This document shows, in pieces, positions 6,236 through 13,327 of a DNA stretch of 13,327 nucleotides; the first letter of the stretch is position 1, and the number at the start of each line of letters is the position of its first letter. The stretch lies in NCBI GenBank assembly GCA_946530775.1, contig CAMNAH010000013.1, positions 1-13,327 of the forward strand. The letters run 5' to 3'. This DNA comes from an uncultured Coriobacteriales bacterium (lineage in GTDB: Bacteria > Actinomycetota > Coriobacteriia > Coriobacteriales > Atopobiaceae). The notes under the pieces are model-generated. The model had not been told where the DNA came from. It ran no database searches and worked only from the letters and a program-made list of their open reading frames with translations. The position numbers and the translations under genes were made by a program.

Positions 6236-7267
6236 TTTCAGCTCCGATTCGATTTCCTCGATAGTCGGGAGCGATCTACCTGCCTTCTCGGGTAGCAGGC
6301 TATTCAGCTGGAACTCGGAAATGCCGATGGGCTGGCTGGAGCTCTCGGCTGCGTAGCGCGCGAGTACATTGTCTTTTGTCTTGCAGATGAGAAGTCCGAT
6401 AGTAGGTTGATCGGCTTCATCTTTGAGGATATGGTTGACCGCCGTGACGTAGGTGCCCAGCTGACCGATAAAAGCTGGCTCGAAGTCTCCGACCTTGACC
6501 TCGACTACAACATAGCAATGCAGCTTGGCATGGTAGAAGAGCAGGTCAAGCCACTGTTCTGTTGTGCCGACCTGCAAGCGGTATTCTCTGCCCATGAATG
6601 AAAAGCCTGAGCCGAGTTCGAGCAGAAACGACTGGATGTTATCGATCAGTGCGTCTTTTAGCTCACGCTCATCAAAGCGTTTGCGGATAGAGAGGAAATC
6701 GAACTGGTAGGGGTCGCGTGTAAGCTCCTGTGCATGATCTCCCTGCGGAGCGGGTAGCGTGGAGGCGAAGTTGCTTACCGCCTTGCCCTGGCGTTCAAAG
6801 AGCCCTGCATCGATATGGTTGAGCAGAACCGCACGCGACCAGCCGTTTTCGATTGTCTCGTGGATGTAGAAAAGAGCTTTTGTCTGGTTATCTTTGCATT
6901 TGTCGATTAACACCTTGATGTGGCCCCAGGGGACGGCGATGAAATCGTCCCCAAGTTGGGGACGATTATCCCCATTCGCAGGAAACAGTTCGTAAAACCG
7001 CTTCATGTACTTGAGATTTGTTTTCGAGAATCCCTTTGCATTGGGCATCTCGTTCCTAAGGTCACGGCTAAGCGTCTCGAAGAACCCTGATCCGTAGGTG
7101 TTCTCGGCATCCATGGCTACGATATCGTGCCCGAGCGACCAGTAGAACTCGAGCATCTCCCTGTTGACGGAGATGGCCGCCTTGATCTGGCTGGATCGGT
7201 ACCTGCTGCTCAGGTCTTTGACCCAATCGAGATACGCGGAATCTTTTCTCATTAAGCTGCGGCTCAT
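6233..7267 (-). CDS. yhcG: YhcG/DUF1016-type PDDEXK nuclease domain protein
   Basis: 344 residues from ATG 7267. The N-terminal DUF1016 helical region (about 10-150) has the family phrases REMLEFYWSLGHDI, GFSKTNLKYMKRFYELF and VPWGHIKVLIDKCKD. The C-terminal part (about 190-340) is a PDDEXK nuclease fold with catalytic Asp241 and the pair Glu256-x-Lys258 in DLLFYHAKLHCYVVVEVK, so it should be active. Homologues are often near restriction-modification or other defence genes and are proposed to act in DNA cleavage or recombination; the exact role is unsettled. ATG 7267 is preferred over in-frame ATG 7291 because GAAGGGAGG lies just before it and nothing lies before the other. No partner is adjacent: it is alone, convergent with GH3 and divergent from the lipoprotein gene. 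Its base use is visibly AT-richer than its neighbours, suggesting transfer. A GAAC-N4-GTTC palindrome 19 bases upstream of the start suggests LexA control. Confidence 0.88.
   Translation of the reverse strand: MSRSLMRKDSAYLDWVKDLSSRYRSSQIKAAISVNREMLEFYWSLGHDIVAMDAENTYGSGFFETLSRDLRNEMPNAKGFSKTNLKYMKRFYELFPANGDNRPQLGDDFIAVPWGHIKVLIDKCKDNQTKALFYIHETIENGWSRAVLLNHIDAGLFERQGKAVSNFASTLPAPQGDHAQELTRDPYQFDFLSIRKRFDERELKDALIDNIQSFLLELGSGFSFMGREYRLQVGTTEQWLDLLFYHAKLHCYVVVEVKVGDFEPAFIGQLGTYVTAVNHILKDEADQPTIGLLICKTKDNVLARYAAESSSQPIGISEFQLNSLLPEKAGRSLPTIEEIESELK
6943..6967. repeat. Perfect 10-bp hairpin inside yhcG
   Basis: AATCGTCCCC (6943-6952) and GGGGACGATT (6958-6967) pair without mismatch around AAGTT. 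They lie in codons for the NRPQLGDDF stretch, just before the conserved PWGH motif. This is unusual in coding DNA, but the encoded residues fit the family, so no insertion is needed to explain it. It might slow the ribosome or RNA polymerase; no function is shown. Confidence 0.5.
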
Positions 7268-7285
7268 AGCCCTCCCTTCAATCGA

Positions 7286-7297
7286 GAACATCTGTTC
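7286..7297 (-). promoter_or_regulatory. LexA/SOS-box-like operator upstream of yhcG
   Basis: GAAC (7286-7289) and GTTC (7294-7297) flank four bases. On the coding strand of yhcG the core is GAAC-AGAT-GTTC with further A/T symmetry outside. This fits the Gram-positive and actinobacterial SOS box CGAACRNRYGTTYG at every inner position and misses only the outermost bases. It lies 19 bases before the chosen start, between a weak -10 candidate (TAAGAT) and the ribosome site, where LexA would block transcription. Confidence 0.5.
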
Positions 7298-7393
7298 TTA
7301 CATCTTAAAAGGGGCACTGGACATAAACTCATTGCCCGCTGCAGTGCTGCTCCTGCACTACCATCGTGTGGAACCTATCAGCGAGGAGGACCC

Positions 7394-8235
7394 ATGAAGA
7401 AGATGCTCGCAGCATGCGCCACGGCGCTTGCCCTCGTGCTCGGCGGATGCGCGCCTGCTGCCGCTCCCGAGCAGCAGGTCGAGCCCGAGGCGCATCCCGA
7501 AGGCGTCACCGTCGCCCAGATCCAGGAGCGCGGGTATCTGCTTGTTGGCGCTTCGGGCGACTACTGCCCCATGAGCATGCTGGGGGAGGACGGCGCCTAC
7601 TGGGGCTTCGATGCCGATCTCGCGCAAGACCTCGCCGACGATCTGGGCGTGGAGCTGCGCTTCGTGCCCACCACTTGGCCCACCCTCCTCGACGATACCG
7701 TTGCCGGGAGGTTCGACATCGCGCTCTGCGGGGTTTCCATCACCGATGCCCGCCTCGAGGCCGCGCTCATGAGCGACCCGTACCTACCCAACGGCAAGAC
7801 CGTGCTCTGCCGCGCGGAAGATGCGGGCGTCTACACCTCGCTCGATGCCATCAACCAGCCCGGAGTGCGTGTGATGGAAAACCCCGGCGGCACCAACGAG
7901 CGTCTCGCCCGCGAGTGGCTTCCTAACACGGAGATTACGATTCACGAGGTCAACGAGGAGATTCCCGGGCTAATCGCCGCTGGCGAGGCCGATGTAATGA
8001 TCACCGAGATATCGGAGGCGGGCTACTATGCCAGCCGCGACCCGCGCCTTGCCGCCCCGCTCATCGACGAGCCGTTCAGCCGCGGGCAGATCGGCGCGCT
8101 CATGAACGCAGGGTCGGAGGACCTGCTCGCCTATGTGAACGATTTCCTGGCACGCGAGGAGGCGAGCGGCCGTCTGGACGAGCTGCGCGCCATCTACATC
8201 TACGGCGATGCCGAGGAGGAGCTCGCACCCGCAGC

Positions 8236-8239
<4 letters not shown>
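7394..8239 (+). CDS. Family 3 solute-binding lipoprotein resembling cyclohexadienyl dehydratase (PheC)
   Basis: 281 residues. A signal peptide ends in lipobox LGGC with Cys19, so the mature protein is lipid-anchored on the outer face of the membrane. The rest is a type 3 periplasmic-binding-protein fold (two lobes, about 45-270). Several segments match PheC-type cyclohexadienyl dehydratase better than amino-acid binding proteins as I recall them: ASGDYCPMS, FVPTTWPTLL, SDPYLPNGKT, QPGVRVMENPGGTNE (NPGGTNE at 163-169) and ADVMITE followed by Glu208, which aligns with the catalytic Glu of PheC. PheC converts prephenate or arogenate to phenylpyruvate or phenylalanine and evolved from a binding protein. 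No amino-acid ABC permease or ATPase is beside it; the nearby importer is a different class and on the other strand. GAGGAGGA (7383-7390) fixes the start. Its stop overlaps the stop of the convergent ATPase gene. The alternative is an orphan amino-acid receptor; sequence alone cannot settle which. Confidence 0.8.
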
Positions 8240-9036
<797 letters not shown>

Positions 9037-9038
9037 GG

Positions 9039-9863
9039 CTACAGCACCACCTCGGGAATCGCGTCGATGAGCATCTTGGTGTAGCTGTGCTGCGGGTTCT
9101 CGAACACCTCGTCGGCGGTGCCCGTCTCGACGATCTCGCCCTGGCGCATCACGATGACGCGGTGGCAGAGCTGGCGCACGAGCGAGAGGTCGTGGCTGAT
9201 GAAGATGATCGCGGTGCCGTACTCCTCGTTGATGGAGCGGAGCAGGGCGATGATCTGGGCCTGGATGGTCACGTCGAGTGCCGTGGTGGGCTCGTCGGCG
9301 ATGAGGATCTGCGGGCGCGAGATGATGGCTGCCGCGATCATGACACGCTGGCGCATGCCGCCCGAGAGCTCGTGCGGATAGGCGCGGTAGACTTTCTCCA
9401 CATCGGGAAGGCCGACCGCCTCCATGGTGCGCAGGGCAATATCGCGGCGCGCATCGGCGGTGAGCTCCTTGTGGTGGATGCGCAGCGCCTCCTCGACCTG
9501 CTTGCCTATGCGCTGCAGGGGATCGAGCGAGGTCATGGGCTCCTGGAAGATGATCGAGATCTCGTCGCCCTGGTAGTGCCTGATGATGGCGCGTTTGCTG
9601 TTGAGCAGGTCGATGCCGTCGAAGAAGATATGGCCGCTCTTCTCGAGCGCATGGCGGTTGAGCAGGCCCGCGATGGCATGCGCGGTCATGCTCTTGCCCG
9701 AGCCCGACTCGCCCACGATGCCCAGGATCTCGCCGCGGTGGAGCTCGAGGTCGAAGTCCTCCACTGCCACCTCGGGGCGGTCATGGTCGTGGAATTCCAG
9801 GTGCAGGTCGCACACCTCCAGGATGATATCCTCGCGTATGGTCTGCTCTGATGCCGTCGCCAT
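9039..9863 (-). CDS. Peptide/nickel-class ABC transporter ATPase (OppD/DppD type)
   Basis: 274 residues with all ATPase motifs: Walker A GESGSGKS (51-58), Q-loop Gln107 within IIFQEPMTSLDP, signature LSGGMRQR (166-173; the Met is typical of the OppD side), Walker B ILIADEP (186-192) and H-loop His224. Like its partner it is shorter than classical OppD (about 330 residues), ending shortly after NPQHSYTKMLIDAIP, so most of the C-terminal extension is absent. It forms the cytoplasmic heterodimer with the OppF-type subunit under the two permeases. GGAG seven bases before ATG 9863 overlaps the end of the upstream permease, and the gap between stop and start is three bases, so translation is likely coupled. 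Confidence 0.93.
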   Translation of the reverse strand: MATASEQTIREDIILEVCDLHLEFHDHDRPEVAVEDFDLELHRGEILGIVGESGSGKSMTAHAIAGLLNRHALEKSGHIFFDGIDLLNSKRAIIRHYQGDEISIIFQEPMTSLDPLQRIGKQVEEALRIHHKELTADARRDIALRTMEAVGLPDVEKVYRAYPHELSGGMRQRVMIAAAIISRPQILIADEPTTALDVTIQAQIIALLRSINEEYGTAIIFISHDLSLVRQLCHRVIVMRQGEIVETGTADEVFENPQHSYTKMLIDAIPEVVL

Positions 9864-9866
9864 GGG

Positions 9867-10700
9867 CTACTCCAGACTCCGCGTTGCGGGTCGCAGGCCC
9901 TCGCCCATGAGCGAGAAGCCCAGCACCATGGCGACAATAACGAGGCCCGGTCCCAGCACGGCCGTGGGCACGGTGAAGAAGATCTCCTGTGCCTCGGAGA
10001 TCATCTGGCCGAGCGAGGCGAAGGGCGGCTGGGAGCCGATGCCCAGATAGGACAGGCCCGCCTCGGCGAGCACGGCGTTGTTGAAACCGATCATGAGGTT
10101 GGAGAGGAGCACGCCGGTGATGTTGGGCAGGATGTGCACGAAGATCACGCGCGCATCGCCCGCGCCCTGCAGGCGTGCGTTCTTGACGTAGTCGAGGTGC
10201 TTGCAGCGGATGTATTCGCTGCGCACCACGCGGGTGAACGAGGGGACGAACGCGATTCCGAGCGCCCACATGACGTTCAGGGTGCTCGAACCCAGGATGG
10301 AGACGAATACCAGCGCGAGCAGCACATTGGGGAAAGCGAAGAGGCCGTCCATGATGCGCATGACGATCTCGTCGGCAACGCCGCCGTAGAAGCCCGTCAC
10401 GGCTCCGATGAGCACGCCGAAGCCGGCGCCTATGGCCATCGTACCCAATGCCACCATGAGGGTGACGCGGCTGCCGTACATCACACGCGAGAGGATGTCG
10501 CGCCCCATCTTGTCGGTGCCCAGCAGGTGCGCCGCCGAAACGCCTTGCAGGCGGTCGGGGCTCATGGCAGTGGGCTCGTAGGGCATCCAGACAAGACCGA
10601 TGATCACGAGCAGGACCACTGCGAGCGTGATTGCGGCACCGAGGCGGAAGAGCCCGGGGTTGGGCAGCGTATCGATGAACGAGCGGCGCTTCCTCTCCAT
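9867..10700 (-). CDS. Peptide/nickel-class ABC permease (OppC/DppC/NikC type)
   Basis: 277 residues. One membrane helix near the N-terminus (about 19-38) is followed by HLLGTDKMGRDILSRVMYGSR, the family signature of the C-type permease, then the BPD_transp_1 core of five helices. The cytoplasmic coupling helix region (EYIRCKHLDYVKNARLQGAG, with ILPN after it) contacts the ATPases. GLSYLGIGSQPP and the final hydrophobic segment are also typical. The start at 10700 is supported by GAGGAG a few bases upstream, inside the last codons of the preceding permease, with a two-base gap. The reading frame stays open far upstream of this start, but that longer stretch is antisense-like and overlaps the other permease, so it is not part of the gene. 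Confidence 0.92.
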   Translation of the reverse strand: MERKRRSFIDTLPNPGLFRLGAAITLAVVLLVIIGLVWMPYEPTAMSPDRLQGVSAAHLLGTDKMGRDILSRVMYGSRVTLMVALGTMAIGAGFGVLIGAVTGFYGGVADEIVMRIMDGLFAFPNVLLALVFVSILGSSTLNVMWALGIAFVPSFTRVVRSEYIRCKHLDYVKNARLQGAGDARVIFVHILPNITGVLLSNLMIGFNNAVLAEAGLSYLGIGSQPPFASLGQMISEAQEIFFTVPTAVLGPGLVIVAMVLGFSLMGEGLRPATRSLE

Positions 10701-10702
10701 GG

Positions 10703-11644
10703 CTACTCCTCGACAATTCTGGGGTCGAGCGTCATATAGAGGATGTCGACGACGAGGTTGATCACGATGATGACCACGGCGATCAGCATGACCGCGGCGA
10801 GCACGACGGGGTAGTCGCGGTTGCCGATGGATGCGAGCAGGATGCTGGAGATGCCAGGGATGTTGAAGACGCGCTCCACCACGAGAGATCCCGCGAGCAG
10901 GTTCCCAAGGCTCATGCCCAGGAAGGTGAGCACGGGAAGGAACGCGTTCTTGAGCAGATGCCCGAACATCACTCCGCTCGTGTCGTTGCCGCGGCTGTAG
11001 GCTGTGCGGGCGTAGTTCTTGCCCGACTCCTCGAGGATGGACCCGCGCAGGAGCTTGGCAAGCTGGGCAGCGCGGGGCAGCGCGATGGCGAGGGCGGGAA
11101 AGATGAGATATCCCAGAAAGCCCGGGATGCTCCGCTCGTACGAGATGTATCCGCCGGGCACGAACAGGTGCAGGATCATGCCGAACACCCAGCTGATGAG
11201 GATGCCCGAGAAGAACGGTGGCACCGCCATGATGACCTGGTTGAGCACCATGACCACGCGGTCGAGCGGCGATCCCGCATATTTGGCCGTGTAGATTCCC
11301 ACGGGAAAGCCGATCGCGCACATGAGGGCGAACGACATGAGCGAGAGTGCGAGCGTGACCGGGACCTTTGCACCCAAGAGCGAGGAGACCGGCTGCTTGT
11401 AGATGTACGAAATGCCCGGATCGCCCTGCACGAACGATGCGAGCCACTTGATGTAGCGGACGGGGAGGGCCTCGTTGAGACCGAGTTCCTCGCGCAGCGC
11501 CTCAAGGCTCTCGGGTGTGGCACCGGTGCCGAGCATGCGCGTGGCGGGGTCGCCCGAGATGAGCTGGAAGGCCACGAACAGAAGCAAGCTCACCACCACG
11601 AGGGTGGCAAGCATGGTCGCGGCTTTTTTGAGGACATAGCGCAT
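10703..11644 (-). CDS. Peptide/nickel-class ABC permease (OppB/DppB/NikB type)
   Basis: 313 residues, normal for the B-type permease: an N-terminal helix (about 8-27), an external segment with ISGDPATRMLG and EELGLNEALPVRYIKWL, then the BPD_transp_1 core of five helices. The coupling region reads YARTAYSRGNDTSGVMFGHL followed by LKNAFLP. VERVFNIPGISSILL and RDYPVV near the end are family-typical. It pairs with the C-type permease to form the channel. ATG 11644 has no good ribosome site; it begins 16 bases after the binding-protein stop, so coupling from that gene may be needed. No better in-frame start is visible. Confidence 0.92.
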   Translation of the reverse strand: MRYVLKKAATMLATLVVVSLLLFVAFQLISGDPATRMLGTGATPESLEALREELGLNEALPVRYIKWLASFVQGDPGISYIYKQPVSSLLGAKVPVTLALSLMSFALMCAIGFPVGIYTAKYAGSPLDRVVMVLNQVIMAVPPFFSGILISWVFGMILHLFVPGGYISYERSIPGFLGYLIFPALAIALPRAAQLAKLLRGSILEESGKNYARTAYSRGNDTSGVMFGHLLKNAFLPVLTFLGMSLGNLLAGSLVVERVFNIPGISSILLASIGNRDYPVVLAAVMLIAVVIIVINLVVDILYMTLDPRIVEE

Positions 11645-11660
11645 CTCGGGGCGTGCCCGG

Positions 11661-13181
11661 CTATTCCGCGGGGCGTATGGTTGCGATGTTCTGCGCGTAC
11701 AGCGGGTAGAACTCGTAGCCTGTGAAACGGTTCGCGAGCGCCACGAAGCTGGGGAGGTCCTGGATATAGACGCTCGCGCACTCCTCGGCGAGGATGCGCT
11801 CGCACTCCTTGTAGAGCTCGGTCTTCTCGGCATCGTCGACGGCGGCGTGCGCGCGGGCGTAGGCCTCGTCGTAGGTCTCGCTCGAGTAGTTGATGAAGTT
11901 GTTGCCGTCATCGCTCTGGAAGCGCCCGAGCATCGCCGGCGCGTTGAGCGCGCTTGCGTCGACGCCTACCACGGTGCCTTCGAACTTGCGGCCGTAGTAG
12001 ACGTCGGAGAGCCAGCTCGTCCACTCGATCTGCTGGATGTTGGCCGTGACGCCGATGGCTGCGAGCTGCTCCTTCAGGATCTCGGAGGTCTCGATGTGCT
12101 GCGGATGCGCGCTCGAGACCTGGATGGTGAAGGTGAAGCCGTTCTCATAGCCGGCCTCGCGCAGCAGCCGCCTGGCCTCATCGAGATTCTGGTTGTAGAC
12201 ATCGTTGAGCTCGGGCATGAAGTACTTGCTGAAAGCCGGGTACATGCTGGAGCCAACCTCTGCGCCCTTGCCGCCCGAGACGTAGTCCATGATCTGCTGC
12301 ACATCGATGGCATAGGCGAGCGCCTGTCGCACGCGCACGTCGTCGAAGGGCTTGACGGCGTTGTTGAGGTAGAGGGCCTGCACGAGGTTCATGCCGCCCT
12401 CGTAGATGTTGAACTGTTCGGGCGAGAGCTGCTTGAGCTGCGCCTCGGGCATGCGGTAGAACAGGTCGAGCGAGCCGCCGGCGAGCTCCATGCCAATCGA
12501 GTCGGTGTTGGAGATGAACTTGAAGATGACCGTGGGTATGTGCGCCGCACCGGATGCGTCCCAGTAGTCGTCGAACTTCTCGAGCACCACGTTCTCGAGC
12601 GGAGAGCGCGAGGAGAACTTGTAGGGGCCGCAGCCTACGGGGTTGGCATCGAGGTCCGTCACGGCAGCAGGCGTGATGCCGATGGTGAAGTAGGCGAGGA
12701 AGTCCGTATCTGCCTCCTTGAGCACCACGTCGACGTGCGTGCTATCGATGACGTCCACGTGGTCGACGCCCTTGAATTTGGAGACGAGCGAGCCGCCTGC
12801 AGTGCTGTCGCGATAGCGCTCGATCGAGTATTTGACGTCTTCTGCCGTGACGGGGGTGCCGTCGTGGAACAGGACGCCCTCACGTAGGGTGAAGGAGTAG
12901 ACAGTGCCGTCGTCGGAGATGGTCCAGTCGGATGCGACGGCGCCGTTGAGGTTGCTCGCGATGTCGGGCTTGACGAGGCCGTCATAGACGTTGAAGAGCA
13001 GCTCACGTGTGGCGGCTGACTCTGCAAGCGCGGGGTCCATCGAGTCGATGTCCTGCGTCATGCCGATGACGAGGGTGTCTGTGGAGCCGGAGCCGCTCTG
13101 TCCAGACCCTCCGCATGCGGAAAGGCCCGCAAGCGAGAGCGCGGAGAGCGTGAGAAACGAACGGCGTGTGATGGTGCTCAT
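11661..13181 (-). CDS. Family 5 extracellular solute-binding lipoprotein (peptide/nickel class), Tat-type signal
   Basis: 506 residues. The N-terminus has a twin-arginine motif TRRSFLT (5-11), a hydrophobic stretch and lipobox LSAC with Cys23, so it is probably exported folded by Tat and lipid-anchored outside the membrane. The mature protein is an SBP_bac_5 member: DSMDPALAESAATRELLFNV near the start, LREGVLFHDGTPVTAEDVKYS, GCGPYKF, DVRVRQALAYAIDVQQIM and ARRLLREAGYENGF are the usual landmarks. It captures peptides, or nickel chelates or similar ligands, and hands them to the permeases encoded next. ATG 13181 is chosen because the signal peptide begins there; the frame is open 38 codons further upstream without a signal. 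The ribosome site is weak (AGAAAG). It is the first gene of a five-gene minus-strand operon. No metal-binding His cluster was noticed that would favour nickel. Confidence 0.93.
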   Translation of the reverse strand: MSTITRRSFLTLSALSLAGLSACGGSGQSGSGSTDTLVIGMTQDIDSMDPALAESAATRELLFNVYDGLVKPDIASNLNGAVASDWTISDDGTVYSFTLREGVLFHDGTPVTAEDVKYSIERYRDSTAGGSLVSKFKGVDHVDVIDSTHVDVVLKEADTDFLAYFTIGITPAAVTDLDANPVGCGPYKFSSRSPLENVVLEKFDDYWDASGAAHIPTVIFKFISNTDSIGMELAGGSLDLFYRMPEAQLKQLSPEQFNIYEGGMNLVQALYLNNAVKPFDDVRVRQALAYAIDVQQIMDYVSGGKGAEVGSSMYPAFSKYFMPELNDVYNQNLDEARRLLREAGYENGFTFTIQVSSAHPQHIETSEILKEQLAAIGVTANIQQIEWTSWLSDVYYGRKFEGTVVGVDASALNAPAMLGRFQSDDGNNFINYSSETYDEAYARAHAAVDDAEKTELYKECERILAEECASVYIQDLPSFVALANRFTGYEFYPLYAQNIATIRPAE

Positions 13182-13227
13182 GAAACCAGCTTTCTTTGAT
13201 GCGTGCGGAATGGCCTGCGTAAGGCCG

Positions 13228-13255
13228 TATATAGGATACCCTTCTGCCATTGCAT
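13228..13255 (-). promoter_or_regulatory. Predicted promoter of the ABC importer operon
   Basis: On the minus strand TATATA (13233 to 13228) is a reasonable -10. The region 16-17 bases upstream offers only ATGCAA, three of six to TTGACA. Transcription would start near 13221, giving a leader of about 40 bases. The weak -35 suggests help from an activator, for which the palindrome further upstream is well placed. Confidence 0.35.
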
Positions 13256-13264
13256 CGTTGCGTG

Positions 13265-13279
13265 GCGTAACCGTTACGC
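13265..13279. promoter_or_regulatory. Perfect 15-bp palindrome, putative operator of the ABC operon
   Basis: GCGTAAC and GTTACGC are perfect 7-bp arms around a single C (13272). The centre lies about 50 bases upstream of the predicted start site and 91 bases before the binding-protein ATG. A half-site GCGTAA recurs at 13217-13222, at the predicted start site itself, inside its own small inverted repeat GGCCT-N5-AGGCC (13212-13226). Two related sites flanking a promoter is a common regulator layout; the protein is unknown. Confidence 0.5.
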
Positions 13280-13296
13280 ACCAAAAGCGACACAAC

Positions 13297-13325
13297 GAGA
13301 CAATGGGGACGTTTCCGTTTGTCTC
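13297..13325. repeat. REP-like imperfect inverted repeat at the window edge
   Basis: GAGACAA (13297-13303) and TTGTCTC (13319-13325) are perfect 7-bp arms. The inside can pair further as RNA (GGGA with TTCC including a G-U pair) after a two-base mismatch. The core GGGGACGTTTCCGTTTGTCTC resembles short dispersed palindromes I recall from Coriobacteria and Clostridia; this resemblance is from memory. The repeat may extend beyond the window. Confidence 0.45.
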
Positions 13326-13327
13326 AG

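Noticed and set aside
7268..7291. Eight-residue longer start for yhcG (ATG 7291)
   Set aside because: No Shine-Dalgarno sequence precedes it, it lies inside the SOS-box palindrome, and GAAGGGAGG supports ATG 7267.
7343..7359. Inverted repeat AGTGC-N7-GCACT upstream of the PheC-like gene
   Set aside because: Arms are only five bases with a mismatch next to them; too short to report as an operator in GC-rich DNA.
10701..11447. Upstream extension of the OppC-type permease frame to 526 residues
   Set aside because: The added part lies within the B-type permease gene in another frame and is His/Arg/Pro-rich; the family N-terminus and a GAGGAG site mark 10700 as the start.

Overview
The window is high-GC bacterial DNA, densely coded on both strands, with Shine-Dalgarno-led genes. 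The gene content (an MgtE magnesium transporter, a short Nif11-type leader peptide, an acyl-esterase/GH3 glycosidase cluster, a Dpp/Opp-type ABC operon whose binding protein is a Tat lipoprotein) and the protein style fit a gut actinobacterium of the class Coriobacteriia (Collinsella/Olsenella-like). That placement is inference from style and was not tested by a search. One gene, the YhcG-type nuclease, looks clearly lower in GC than its neighbours.

Left part (1-2100, plus strand): the 3' end of an unidentified gene; a 63-residue orphan Nif11-like RiPP-type precursor peptide behind an extended -10 promoter that overlaps a perfect inverted repeat; a long (about 210 nt) untranslated leader whose promoter overlaps a large inverted repeat; then mgtE. 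Middle part (2101-6234): a decayed carbohydrate locus. It has the N-terminal stub of a probable AraC-type regulator, cut off exactly at the mgtE stop, then on the plus strand an HSL-family esterase, the 5' stub of a polysaccharide deacetylase joined out of frame to the 3' part of an SGNH esterase, and an intact GH3 beta-glycosidase in the reversed-domain architecture. A strong hairpin closes the cluster and probably serves both directions. The intact genes suggest intracellular trimming and deacylation of imported oligosaccharides; two of its original parts and its likely regulator have been lost.

Right part (6233-13327): a minus-strand YhcG/DUF1016 PDDEXK nuclease whose promoter region carries a GAAC-N4-GTTC SOS-box match; a plus-strand lipoprotein that resembles cyclohexadienyl dehydratase (PheC) more than an ordinary amino-acid binding protein; and a complete five-gene minus-strand peptide/nickel-class ABC importer in the order binding protein, permease, permease, ATPase, ATPase. 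Its promoter region has a perfect 15-bp palindrome with an additional half-site. A REP-like inverted repeat sits at the right edge. No rRNA, tRNA, CRISPR array or complete insertion sequence was seen. The observations most worth following are the orphan Nif11 peptide, the SOS-box nuclease, the PheC-like surface lipoprotein and the deacetylase/SGNH deletion scar.
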